This document shows positions 30,426-41,600 of a DNA stretch of 64,000 nucleotides, piece by piece (positions within the stretch are counted from its first letter, which is position 1; each line of letters opens with the position of its first letter). The notes beneath the pieces were generated by a model. It saw only the letters and a list, made by a program, of their open reading frames with translations, had not been told where the DNA came from and searched no databases. The stretch lies in contig OX337235.1 in assembly GCA_946965045.2 (NCBI GenBank), positions 2,247,508 through 2,311,507 on the forward strand, in the 5' to 3' direction. Source of the DNA: Epithemia pelagica. Taxonomy: Eukaryota; Bacillariophyta; Bacillariophyceae; Surirellales; Surirellaceae. The position numbers were made by a program, and so were the translations under genes.

Positions 30426-33400
30426 CTCCCTCTCGCGCACAATTGTGGTCGTCCATCCCATGACTTGCGTCCTCAATGGGTCGAGCATTGCTTTGGACAG
30501 GGGCTTCGTCAAGTAATCACTCAGTTGCTCCGTTGTGGGGATCGCGTGGATGGTGATGTCCCCTCGCTCCACATAACTCCGGAAGTGATGCAGCTTTACG
30601 TTGAGGTGTTTCGTTCGTGGGCGGAACTTATGGACTCGAGCCATCTCGAGCGCTCCGCTATTATCCTCGAACACCTTGCAGTGTAGCTTAGCCCTTGTGT
30701 CTGCGATGTCGATTCCATGTGTCTTCATTTCTTTCAATATTTCCATGAGTGGGATGGCTTCTCGCAGTGCATATGACAATCCAGTGTATTCGCTCTCGGT
30801 CGAGCTAAGGGCGATCTCTGTCTGTAGTTGCGATTTCCACACGACTGGGCACCCTTTGTATCGGATGATGTACCCGTGACGCGAACGCGCCGTATCGCGA
30901 TCGTTGTGCGGTTCGTTCTGGTCCCAATTGCCCGCAAAATCGGCGTCGGCGAATACTTCCAAGCCTGCACTCTGGTCTGGCTTAAACGTCATCCCCTTTT
31001 GTCGCGTCCCCAACAGGTACCGACCCAACCACTTGGCTGCTTCACCATGTTCCTTGCGCGGGTCCGAGCAAAAGCGTGCGCATTGATGAGTCGCGTAGGC
31101 TATGTCGCTTCGTGATCCCGCTTCCAAGTAATTCAGCATTCCCACCACTGAGCGATTGTTGAAGTGGTTGTCAAATGGTGCCAAGTCGGCGTGGCGCTTT
31201 AGGATCTTTGATGACGCCGCTGGAACGTCCTTTGGTTTCACCGTTTTTCCATCCAATCGCAGTGCGGATAGCACCTTGTCGATTAGGTGTGGTTGTGTGA
31301 ATTCGATGGTCCCATCCTTTTGCTTTTCTATGTTGACCCCCAAGAAATCTTTGATTGTTCCTTCGACCGTGATGTTTAGCCCGGCGTCTTGGATTTCCTT
31401 GATCACTTGGTTGATCTCCTCTTGGTCCGGTCCAGTGATTATGGAATCATCCGTATAAAGCACGTAGACGGTGTTTCCTTTGTAGAAGACACACTCATCG
31501 ATGCGCGACTTGGTGAATCCCACATCTTCGACCAACCGTATCGATAGGTATTGATACCATACTCGTCCTGCTTGCTTCTGGCCATATAGGTTGGCGTGGA
31601 GTTTGAACGCATAGTCGCGCTTATCCTTCCCATCCGCGAGCTCGTATCCTCGCGGGATTTCCATGTAGACTTCGCGTTCGACAGGCGCTTGAGGGTACGC
31701 CAGGACGTAGTCTATTTGTGTTGTATGCCAGTTGTTGGCGGCTACCAGCGCCAAGACGAGCCGGATGGATGCCCATGATGCGACGGGCGCATACGTTTGA
31801 TCGTAGTGCTTCCCTTTTTCCATTCGGGATCCATCGAAGTTGAGACGTGCTTTGTGCTTCTTAATCTCCCTCGTTTTGATGTCTCTCTTCCTTCGCATTT
31901 GCCATACCCCTGGGAATATCTTTTCTCCCTTTGGTATTTTGCTGCGGTGGATGAGTGAGAAATTTCCGTCGGTGAATTGTCGGTCCATTTCCTGTTGCAT
32001 CCCATCCATGAAGCGTTCCGCGTCGGGTTCCTTCATTGCTTCATGATGGTACATGGTATCGGGATCCGATGCCGCTGCTTTGAATGCATGGAATGGGTCG
32101 CCCAGCAGGTCGGAATCGTCTGTTGGGAACATCGTCTCCAGACAGAACAATTCACCGTCTACTGCATGATTGTTGTTTTTGGTGTTGGTCGTTGTTTCAG
32201 CCATCATGATTTCTATGAGCCTCTGTACGGGCTTGACGATCCTGCCGAATCTTGATCTTTGTGGTGGAGTTGACTCAGTGGGAGTGCTACCGCCTTGCTC
32301 CCTCTGGCCCTCATTTCCACTTCTTGTTTCTCGTTGTTGTTGTCGGCTAGCCGAGCCCTCACCCTGTGCGTACGGCGTCCCGGTTTGTTCGCTGGGTTCT
32401 TGGCCGTCCTCTGTTGGGACCGTTGGCGGGTCATCATTTGTTTGCGCATTGGTGCGATCCTCCCGTGGGGGATCATTGGCTGGATCGTTACTTGGTTCGT
32501 GGATCCTGATTCTCTTGTTCCTTTGTTTTGGTGGACCCTTCGTCTCTCCCTCTGGCTCTGGTGTACGGTGGACGCTCGCTTTACTTGGTGCACTGGTAAA
32601 GTGCGTCTTGTACTGCCAGTGGGATTCAAGATTCTCCTGTCTGGTGGAATCGAATGCCTTGTCAAATTTCACGTGGAACTGCGGGCTGACATGCCCCGTG
32701 AATCTGCTGAGGACCAAGGCGACGTTCCGGTTGTGAATTGGTGATTGGCCGAGGTAAATCCCGACCTTGGCCCTATGCTTCCATTTGTGGAAGGGCTTGT
32801 TCCCTTGTAATGCCTCGTCCAGGACGTAGACTGGGCAGCCGAATGGCTTCCAGTGCTTCCTATTGACGTTCACTGGTGTTTTGCTAAACAACTGCAGTGG
32901 GGACATTTTGTTGGGTTGTTGCATATTCGGTGATGCATTGATACAGTCATTGGCGTGACGAATTGCGTACGGCCATAAATTAGCAGTGATAGCGTTTGGC
33001 CATCTCCTGTTGGCGTGTATTAGCATGGTTCTTGCCATGTCCTGTAGTTCTCTGATTCGTCGTTCTGCCTTGCCGTTGGTGTGGTGTGCACCAACTCCTG
33101 CGAAGGTCAGTGGTTGATTTTGGTTGTTGCAGGCCTCTACCCATGCTTTGGCCTTGAAAATGCCATTGTCCGCATGGTATGCTGCTATCGTTACACCTCT
33201 AGCCATCGCGTACCTCTCGAATGCCCGTTTTCCTTCGAGAGTTTCCTTCGCGTTGGATGATTTCTGGAGGTAGACGAATCCCAGTCCTGTCGCTTGGTCG
33301 ACATAGACTGTCGCATACTTGTACCGTTCTCTAGTTATGAATCCGGTCATCTGTGCTACCAGACCGGGTGTCGGTGACTCCATTTGGTCAACTGACACCA

Positions 33401-33858
33401 CTGCTCCTGGTCTGTTGTTTGGTCGCTCCGTTTCGCAGTCGCGTACATTGCGTGAGCGCCATGGGCGTTTGGTCGCTCTAGCGTACTGACATGCGGAGCA
33501 CACTGGCACCTTGCATTTTGCCAGCCTTGAGGGAAGGATCCCATCCTTTGCTATTCTCTGGAGTTTGGTAAATGGTAAGTGGCCAAAGTCATAATGGCAT
33601 TGAAGCAATTCCGCTGTTGGTGTTGGCAACCTTTCCTCCTCATCGATGATGATGTTGGGTGCTGGTTCCTCCAACTCGGTTGTGTGTTTTCCATTCAGGT
33701 CGAACTCACGGGGTTTGTCGTTTTGCTCATTTTCTTCAGGCCATTCATTTGGCTCATCCGAGCGTTCCTCTCCTGCGTCATCGTTGATTGATACTTCGTC
33801 GTCCAATATGACTGCTGTCGCATCGACTTGAAGCTCGTCTATGATGATTGGGTCCCGA
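30420..33858 (-). pseudogene. pol: element A pol fragment: integrase, reverse transcriptase, RNase H
   Basis: One open frame of about 1,140 codons without an initiating ATG. Upstream it runs into LTR-B sequence, so the protease is missing. Visible parts in order are: the zinc-binding HYDFGH with CKVPVCSAC; integrase core Asp (VVSVDQMESPTPG), Asp (YHADNGIF) and Glu (NGKAERRIREL); the reverse transcriptase with KHKARLNFDGSRM, YGQKQAGRVWYQ and the YTDD box in VYVLYTDDSIIT; and RNase H with FADADFAGNW and SSTESEYTGL. The frame is intact through all these domains, so the inactivation is only at its 5' end. The stop lies inside the LTR. Confidence 0.88.
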
Positions 33859-34218
33859 TGTAGAATCTAACCACCATAGACGGTGAGAATTCTAACACAA
33901 AAGAGGGATCCGAACGACGCTTTAGGAGGTGGAACAACGCCAAATGGTGGTGGTGTGGTCCAGAAACGGGAGGATTCGGCGGATGGAGGACCCATAAACC
34001 ATCCGAGTGCCGAACCAAGAAGCGCAAAGCCAGTCCATCCGCAGGAAAGAAGAAGGAAGATGGAGGAGGACGAAAGAAGTCGTCCAATTTCTCGGGCAAG
34101 AAACGAAAGCAAGACGCAATCAAGTTAGCGGTTGCCAACGAGACCATCATGTCCGAAGACGAGGACAAGAACCATTCGGACGCGGAGGACTCTGAATACA
34201 GCACCTGACGAACCTGGA
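33402..34218. repeat. left arm of 817-bp inverted repeat
   Basis: Matches the reverse complement of 35303-36119 over 817 bp with no length difference and at least four substitutions. It contains a pol fragment, 39 bp of LTR-B, the TTTTG duplication and the end of gag. Confidence 0.85.
33898..34208 (+). pseudogene. gag: inverted copy of the 3' end of element A gag
   Basis: In the plus direction this reads the C-terminal gag segment, with a zinc-knuckle-like region (KWWWCGPETGGF, then THKPSECR), Lys-rich sequence and an acidic tail ending in a stop. It is inverted relative to the rest of element A and duplicates 35313-35623. Confidence 0.8.
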
Positions 34219-34720
34219 TCGATTATCGATCCCGACAAGTCGTGAGTCAGTGTCGAAGGTTCCGCCTTGTCGTGCTCCGTTGGACATTCCTGCTGACATT
34301 GCGATGACGGCTGCCATGACTCTGAGGCTCACTCTGTATCTTCGTCTTGTGTTGAATTGGTGTTGAATTCTATGCATTCTGCCGCTCCGATTCGACTTGA
34401 TTCGGGCGTGCAACCTGCATGCTATCCCTTCTATTCCTTTATTGGTGACATGGAGTGCACGCGACAACCAATCTTGCGGGTCCTGTTCCTCCTCGGGATC
34501 GTCGTCCACTATGAATGTGACGAGTTCCGTCATTATCAGGATTCCCTTGATTACTTGGTGTGCTATTCCGACAATCAACCATTCTATGGCGTGCCTAAGG
34601 GAGAAAGTGGTGAACATGTATACCATCATGGTTAGTATGTTTATTTTCCACTTTCTCCAGGTTCGTCAGGTGCTGTATTCAGAGTCCTCAGCGTCCGAAT
34701 GGTTCTTGTCCTCGTCTTCG
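34219..34720 (-). pseudogene. element A gag-pol junction and protease start, first copy
   Basis: On the minus strand it leads to FDTDSRLVGIDNRS, the start of a copia-type aspartic protease, cut off at 34219 by the inverted arm. Bases 34274-34720 are repeated identically, as far as compared, at 34921-35367. Confidence 0.7.
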
Positions 34721-34920
34721 NNNNNNNNNNNNNNNNNNNNNNNNNNNNNNNNNNNNNNNNNNNNNNNNNNNNNNNNNNNNNNNNNNNNNNNNNNNNNNNN
34801 NNNNNNNNNNNNNNNNNNNNNNNNNNNNNNNNNNNNNNNNNNNNNNNNNNNNNNNNNNNNNNNNNNNNNNNNNNNNNNNNNNNNNNNNNNNNNNNNNNNN
34901 NNNNNNNNNNNNNNNNNNNN
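34721..34920. other. assembly gap (200 N)
   Basis: Exactly 200 undetermined bases, the usual placeholder for a gap of unknown size. Contigs on both sides carry the same 447-bp sequence, so they may overlap rather than be separated. Confidence 0.98.
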
Positions 34921-35302
34921 GCTCCGTTGGACATTCCTGCTGACATTGCGATGACGGCTGCCATGACTCTGAGGCTCACTCTGTATCTTCGTCTTGTGTT
35001 GAATTGGTGTTGAATTCTATGCATTCTGCCGCTCCGATTCGACTTGATTCGGGCGTGCAACCTGCATGCTATCCCTTCTATTCCTTTATTGGTGACATGG
35101 AGTGCACGCGACAACCAATCTTGCGGGTCCTGTTCCTCCTCGGGATCGTCGTCCACTATGAATGTGACGAGTTCCGTCATTATCAGGATTCCCTTGATTA
35201 CTTGGTGTGCTATTCCGACAATCAACCATTCTATGGCGTGCCTAAGGGAGAAAGTGGTGAACATGTATACCATCATGGTTAGTATGTTTATTTTCCACTT
35301 TC
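34921..35302 (-). pseudogene. element A gag-pol junction, second copy
   Basis: Repeats 34274-34655 in the same orientation. On the minus strand it follows the gag stop codon directly, which is the natural order of the element. Confidence 0.7.
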
Positions 35303-36119
35303 TCCAGGTTCGTCAGGTGCTGTATTCAGAGTCCTCAGCGTCCGAATGGTTCTTGTCCTCGTCTTCGGACATGATGGTCTCGTTGGCAACCGCTAACTTG
35401 ATTGCGCCTTGCTTTCGTTTCTTGCCCGAGAAATTGGACGACTTCTTTCGTCCTCCTCCATCTTCCTTCTTCTTTCCTGCGGATGGACTGGCTTTGCGCT
35501 TCTTGGTTCGGCACTCGGATGGTTTATGGGTCCTCCATCCGCCGAATCCTCCCGTTTCTGGACCACACCACCACCATTTGGCGTTGTTCCACCTCCTAAA
35601 GCGTCGTTCGGATCCCTCTTTTGTGTTAGAATTCTCACCGTCTATGGTGGTTAGATTCTACATCGGGACCCAATCATCATAGACGAGCTTCAAGTCGATG
35701 CGACAGCAGTCATATCGGACGACGAAGCATCAATCAACGATGACGCAGGAGAGGAACGCTCGGATGAGCCAAATGAATGGCCTGAAGAAAATGAGCAAAA
35801 CGACAAACCCCGTGAGTTCGACCTGAATGGAAAACACACAACCGAGTTGGAGGAACCAGCACCCAACATCATCATCGATGAGGAGGAAAGGTTGCCAACA
35901 CCAACAGCGGAATTGCTTCAATGCCATTATGACTTTGGCCACTTACCATTTACCAAACTCCAGAGAATAGCAAAGGATGGGATCCTTCCCTCAAGGCTGG
36001 CAAAATGCAAGGTGCCAGTGTGCTCCGCATGTCAGTACGCTAGAGCGACCAAACGCCCATGGCGCTCACGCAATGTACGCGACTGCGAAACGGAGCGACC
36101 AAACAACAGACCAGGAGCA
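35303..36119. repeat. right arm of 817-bp inverted repeat
   Basis: Reverse complement of 33402-34218. In plus orientation it reads antisense gag end, TTTTG, 39 bp of LTR-B, then 457 bp of element A pol in sense. The last part lies inside what should be the 5' LTR of element B. Confidence 0.85.
35313..35623 (-). pseudogene. gag: 3' end of element A gag, beyond the element B insertion
   Basis: Removing element B and one TTTTG copy joins this in frame to the gag piece ending at 43694. The junction reads NNVPPK, then EGSERRF, then the zinc-knuckle-like WWWCGPETGGF with THKPSECR. The tail is Lys-rich, then acidic, ending at a TGA at 35313-35315. Confidence 0.85.
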
Positions 36120-36321
36120 CGTAGACCTATCGTAGTAATCAACACACAATCTAACAATATCACCATTTATCACATCCTCTTTTGTGTCCCGACTATCCTT
36201 TTGATAGACTACGACTTGCTCTCCTCTCTTCCCCGTGGAGAGGTTTGTATCGGTTGGTGACTACCTGATTGTCTGCTCTACCGAGCATCAATGTCCCTAC
36301 GATTCAGAAAGAATTGTAACA
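35624..36321 (+). repeat. 5' LTR of element B, chimeric
   Basis: Only the first 39 bp and the last 204 bp (36118-36321) match the 3' LTR at 42910-43693. The middle is 457 bp of element A pol in place of about 540 bp of LTR. The sequence GATTAACAGTCTCAGAGC follows, in the place of a primer-binding site. Confidence 0.8.
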
Positions 36322-36357
36322 GATTAACAGTCTCAGAGCTTATTTCCTTGTGGTTTC

Positions 36358-37137
36358 ATGGATACTTACGAGCTTATCACTCCTGTACGACAGATCTATC
36401 GAGCCAACCTGCATTCCGGGCAGCCCGATACCCTGGTGCAGCAGGAACTGGTGCCGACGCCGAAGGCAGCCAACACATCGGTCAACATCTCCGTCGACAG
36501 TTCCAACAGCAACCCATTCGAGACTCCAACCCAGCCTCACGCTCCAATCCCTGCGCCGTCGCTTCGGCCCCCGAGTCCGCCTCGTCGGCTCGTCCCTTCT
36601 CGATCCTGTCGTACCACCCGGTTGATTGCTGATCATATCAAGTACTTCCGTCAACCAACTTCTTCGACCTTCGATCCCGAGATCATCCGTGGGGAGACCC
36701 AGATCGAACGCCAGTTCCAATCGGTGACCCACATCGTCGACCAAGAAGACATTGATCGTCTGAACGACCAACTTCATTGCTCTCCGAGGCGTCGCCTCAT
36801 CTTGGCCGCCCTCTCGGGCAACCCCATCCGTACTGTCCACCTCCGCTTCCTAACCTTCGAGCGCCCAACTGGATACTTCAATACCATATACGTCGTGAAC
36901 GCGACGACTTGCCCTCTGCCTCCTAACGTTGTACGCCTAGATAACTACGTTACCTACATCCACGAGGTCCATACCATCGAGGACCATCGTGCAACTATCT
37001 TCCCTTTGCGTACCGAGGTTGAGATCCACTTGGCTGAAGGTGATACCCCTTCTTCTGTTGCTTGTGCTGCCCCATCTGAGCCTGGAAACGACTCTGATTA
37101 TTTGGAAGAGAGTGGAGATTCGGAAACCGAAGCTTAA
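36358..37137 (+). CDS. extra ORF upstream of gag in element B, unknown
   Basis: 259 residues from ATG 36358, 36 bp after the LTR. The N-terminus is Pro/Ser-rich (about 45-85), a folded-looking middle part follows (about 90-225: HIKYFRQPTSSTFDPEIIRG, RRRLILAALSGNPIRTVHLRFLTF), and the tail is acidic (SDYLEESGDSETEA). No copia gag, protease or envelope motif and no membrane segment is visible. The frame is intact although pol is broken. It might be an accessory protein of the element or a captured gene; neither can be decided here. Confidence 0.65.
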   Translation: MDTYELITPVRQIYRANLHSGQPDTLVQQELVPTPKAANTSVNISVDSSNSNPFETPTQPHAPIPAPSLRPPSPPRRLVPSRSCRTTRLIADHIKYFRQPTSSTFDPEIIRGETQIERQFQSVTHIVDQEDIDRLNDQLHCSPRRRLILAALSGNPIRTVHLRFLTFERPTGYFNTIYVVNATTCPLPPNVVRLDNYVTYIHEVHTIEDHRATIFPLRTEVEIHLAEGDTPSSVACAAPSEPGNDSDYLEESGDSETEA

Positions 37138-37462
37138 TCACTCATAATTAACTCCCGTCCTCTCAAAACCTTTCCAAGACTTAAACTCAACGCACATCCG
37201 GGTACCCTTGGTCGCACAACACGCCACACATTCCCGTCAAATCGCGAAAATTCGGCGAAAATTTATTGAAGCTCGGCGAAAATTTGTCGGAATCAACGGA
37301 AATTTCCAGGAGTCGCACATCACAACACACATCCGGGTATCACATACGTGGTACATACGTGGCACACGTGGTACATCCGGGTTCACATCACATCACATCA
37401 CACATTAAATAAACCACATCACACCGCACATTAAATAAACATCGAACCAACCAAATAACATC
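37138..37462. other. leader between extra ORF and gag of element B
   Basis: Non-coding stretch with short tandem motifs: two GGCGAAAATTT-type units, several ACGTGGTACA/CACGTGG units, CACATCACATCACA and two ACATTAAATAAAC units. It could act as a translation or packaging leader. The role is inferred from position only. Confidence 0.6.
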
Positions 37463-38650
37463 ATGGATCCTCAATCACCCAAGACACCTACAACTCCTAA
37501 GGGAGAAGATAACCAAGACAATGTCTCGAACACAGACCTATTCGACCACATCATATTTACTGTCTGCCAATTCTTTACCAAGGAAAGGGCCGACTACTTA
37601 ATAAAGTGGATGAAATACCATGGTTTTGAGAACATTACCCATGTTATCTCGTATATGCAAACCAATACCGAGGAATCCATGAACGAACTGACCCAATACA
37701 AGGTCAACAAACAGACACATGATCTACAAGGCCCCACAAGACAGCAGATCAAGCTCTTGGCTTATTGGGCCATATACAAGACCAACGAAATTCAAGACGA
37801 GCTATCCAATAGCGACTGGATGAACCTAACGAGGAAAGAGTTCAACACTTGGAGGATCAACACAGATTTCTCTAAGGGACCACCTAGCCAAGTTCCAGTC
37901 TCGCCAATGAAGTCACCGTCATCTGTGAAATCTGTCAGCACAGTTACTGCCGCATCCCAATCTCAACAAGACCTTACAGCATTCAGAAAGGGAACTAAGC
38001 GCGACGCAACTGCGTATGAGGTATTCAAGGATGAACGATACTACGATTCATTCTGGCGTGTATTCAAGACTACAGCTAAGGCTCAAGGCCTATCCAACGT
38101 TCTGAATTTCAAATACACACCACCCCATGATGATGAGTATGCCGAAGAACTTTTTCAAGAGCAACAAGTATTTCTTTACTCCGTTCTTGTCCGTATCATT
38201 CAGACTGACCAAGGTCGAGCCTATGTACGTGAACACGAACATGATGAAGATGCACGTGCCGTATTGCAGAAGTTACACTCTTTGCATACCGAATCCGACC
38301 TAGCAAAACGAGAAGTCCTCCGTTTAACCAACTACATTTCCAATCTACGTCTTGACGACACATGGCGCGGAACAACACGTCAATTTCTTCTACACTTTCA
38401 AGAGCAGCTACGTCTGCTAGACAATCTAGTGACGTTATCTGATCGCATCCCTGATCATACCAGGATGACCTTTCTCATGCAAGCTGTAGAAAAGGTACCT
38501 GATCTCCGCCGAGTCAAGATCTTGGATAATGTGGTGAACACCAAATCCGGTGCAAAATCCCTTTGCTATCAATCATACTTCCGCCTCCTTCTAGATGCAG
38601 CTTATGACCATGATCAAGCAACCCAGTCATCTGTTCATAGTCGCCGTTGA
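37463..38650 (+). CDS. gag: element B gag
   Basis: 395 residues from ATG 37463. It is mainly helical and charged, as expected of a copia capsid protein: an N-terminal region with FDHIIFTVCQFF, a Ser/Pro linker near 150-175, then a capsid-like domain with YYDSFWRVFKTTAKAQGL, RLTNYISNLRLDDTWRGTTRQFLLHFQEQLRLL and DRIPDHTRMTFLMQAV. It ends at TGA 38648-38650. The same frame continues open into the protease region, so gag and pol were one frame, or pol was made by readthrough. No CCHC zinc knuckle is seen. Confidence 0.8.
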   Translation: MDPQSPKTPTTPKGEDNQDNVSNTDLFDHIIFTVCQFFTKERADYLIKWMKYHGFENITHVISYMQTNTEESMNELTQYKVNKQTHDLQGPTRQQIKLLAYWAIYKTNEIQDELSNSDWMNLTRKEFNTWRINTDFSKGPPSQVPVSPMKSPSSVKSVSTVTAASQSQQDLTAFRKGTKRDATAYEVFKDERYYDSFWRVFKTTAKAQGLSNVLNFKYTPPHDDEYAEELFQEQQVFLYSVLVRIIQTDQGRAYVREHEHDEDARAVLQKLHSLHTESDLAKREVLRLTNYISNLRLDDTWRGTTRQFLLHFQEQLRLLDNLVTLSDRIPDHTRMTFLMQAVEKVPDLRRVKILDNVVNTKSGAKSLCYQSYFRLLLDAAYDHDQATQSSVHSRR

Positions 38651-41600
38651 CATGTCAAACAACGTGAATCACTATATGGCCAAGATATAGATGCTGACAT
38701 AACCTCACAAGATGATATGGAGTATCATGTCCACAACACCAAAGTGAAATCTGAATCTCCATCCTCTTCGTCCAAGGTTAGTCTACCGCGTGACCTATGG
38801 TTCAAACTTTCTGAAGAAGATCGCAAGTTGATCATTGAGTATAACAAGATGATTCAAGCACCTTCATCAACAACACCGAGGAAAGTGCAAACACATGCCC
38901 TCGACATTGATCCGGACCCTGATCCTGACCCCAACCAAGTTGCATCTGATGACGACTCACCTGGCGCAGTCCCTGAGCATCCAGATGATTCAGATCCGGT
39001 TACACAATTTATCAACCAAGCCATGACGACTGATATCAATCACCCGGCAACTGACCTGACTAGTGTTCTTTCTAACGCCAAGTCCAAGACGAGCAAGAAG
39101 GTTACTTTCAAAGCCAACATGCATAAACAAGCAGGACATGTTCCACACTATTTGTTTTCCAGGAAATCTACTTTACCAGGAAATCAATTGATTGACCGTG
39201 GTGCTAATGGAGGACTTGCTGGTTCTGACATGCGCATCCTTTCTAAGACTGGCCGCCATATCACTATTGTGGGTATTGATAACCATGAACTTACTGGACT
39301 TCCTGTCGTCACATGTGCCGCAAAGTTTGAGACCAATGATGGACCTATTGTCGGCATCTTCAATGAATATGCTTATTATGGAAAGGGCTTATCTATCCAT
39401 GCTCCTGGTCAATTCGAGCATTTTGGACTTGCTGTTGATGAACGATCTGTTAAAGTTGATGGTAAACAACGCATCACTACACTTGATGGTCGTGCCATAC
39501 CCCTTCACATCAAGGATGGGTTAGCCTACATCCACTCCTTGGGTATCCCCAGCGACGATGACATGGATACCTTACCTCAGATCATCTTCACGTCACCCGA
39601 CACATGGGATCCTGGTGTTCTGGACCATTCGCATTCTCCCACACCCTCTGACAATGATCCTGATTGGAAACACGTCAAGACTGATGGTAGTATGTCGAAC
39701 CATCCATATGACAACTATGGGGAGTACACTGATCGTGTTGTTTGTAACCTCAATCTCCTTTTGGATCTCCCATACGATCATGGACCTGACGACGCACCCT
39801 TCTTTTCTATCTATGCTGACGCAGAAGGTAATGATCCTACACTTCATGCCTCTGTCCACCGTCGTTACCAGGAAGCGTATGACTGGAAGAAGTTCCGTCC
39901 ATTCTTTGGTTGGCAATCTGAAGATGTTATTGCCGATACGTTCAAGCACACTTCACGTAATGGTAGCATTACTTTTGACCACGACACCCTCAAGAAACAT
40001 TTCAAGGCTCGCAATCCGGTCCTTAATATACCCCCGTTGCTACTGACTCGGTTTTCTCCGACACCTCTGCTGTTGACCATGGCGGTAAAGTCGCACAAAT
40101 CTTTGTTGGTTGAGATACTCTGGTTACTGATATCTATGGGATCAAGTCGACCAAACAGTTTGTCAATACTCTTCAGGACAACATCCGCTTTCGTGGTGCC
40201 ATGGAGACTCTTATCAGTGATGGTGGTTCATCTCTCATCTCTCAAAAGGTCAAAGACATTCTTCGCACTTTGCTTATTTGGGAGTATCGATCCGAACCTT
40301 ATCATCAACACCAGAATAAGGCTGAAAACCGTTACCAGACCGTCAAACATATGACCAACGCTCTCATGAATGCCACTGGTTGCCCTGCCAACACCTGGCT
40401 TCTTTGCCTTGAGTATGTCTGTGACTTATTGAACCATACATCATCACCCACCCATTCCGGTCGCACTCCTCTTGAGGCTCTCTCCGGACGCCCACCCGAC
40501 ATTACTCATCTCTTGTTCTTTCCTTTCTGGGATGAGGTTTACTACCGTGTCAACCCCGCTGAACCCAATTCTGGTTCATATCCATCTTCTTCTGATGAGA
40601 AACTTGGCCACTGGGTTGGTTTTGCTCACAACGTTGGTGATTCTTTTACTTGGAAGATTCTCACCCAGGATAACCAGATAATCTACCGTTCTGCCGTTTG
40701 CCGTGTTGAATCCACTACACCTAACCTACGTGTGGATTGACCTTCAGGGGAGGATTCGTCTGAGAAGGATGACAATGATAAGCAAGCTGACACTGTCTTC
40801 ATTCGCAGTGACAGTGAAGATCCATCCAAACCAATGCCCACGATCGATTTTGACGACATGATAGGACGAACATTCCTATGCGACACAGAAGAAAATGGGG
40901 AGCGACACCGTGCACGTGTCATCAAACGAGTCATTGATCTTAATGAAGAAGCAACGAAACAGGAAGAACGCGTCAAGTACATCTACCGAAAGACAAATTC
41001 TGATGTTGATGAGATGATATCCTATAATCAACTCATGGAGTATATCGAACGAGATAACCAAGCTCAAACCTCTGGAGATAATCTTTTCAGGTTCAGGGAC
41101 GTCATTGCCCATCAAGGCCCACTGAACACAACTGATCCAGATTACAAGGGGAGCAAATATAATTTGCTTGTTGATTGGGAAACTGGGGAGACTACCTATG
41201 AACCTTTATCACTCATCGCCAATGATGATCCAATCACTGTAGCAATTTATGGAAAGAAACATGGTTTACTCAACGAACCTGGATGGAAGCATTTGAAACG
41301 TTATGTCAAAACAAGCAAACGTCTCATTCGAGCAGCCAAACAGTCAAGGATTAAACAAGTTCACCATTCCGTCAAGTATAAGTTTGGATTCCAAGTACCA
41401 CGCAATTATGAGGAAGCTGTCGCTCTTGATAAACAACATGGCAACACAAAGTGGCAGGATGCAACAGAATTAGAATTGTCACAGATCCAGTCCTACAAGA
41501 CATTCAAGGATTTTGGGAAAGCCATCTTCATTAAAGGGAAAGTATCCAATGCACCTGAAGGATATCATAAGATACGTGTACATCTTGTCTTTGACGTAAA

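Noticed and set aside
33839-35682. Many overlapping ORFs on both strands, some containing undetermined residues
   Set aside because: They are antisense or inverted copies of element A gag and pol, or run through the 200-N gap; none is an independent gene.
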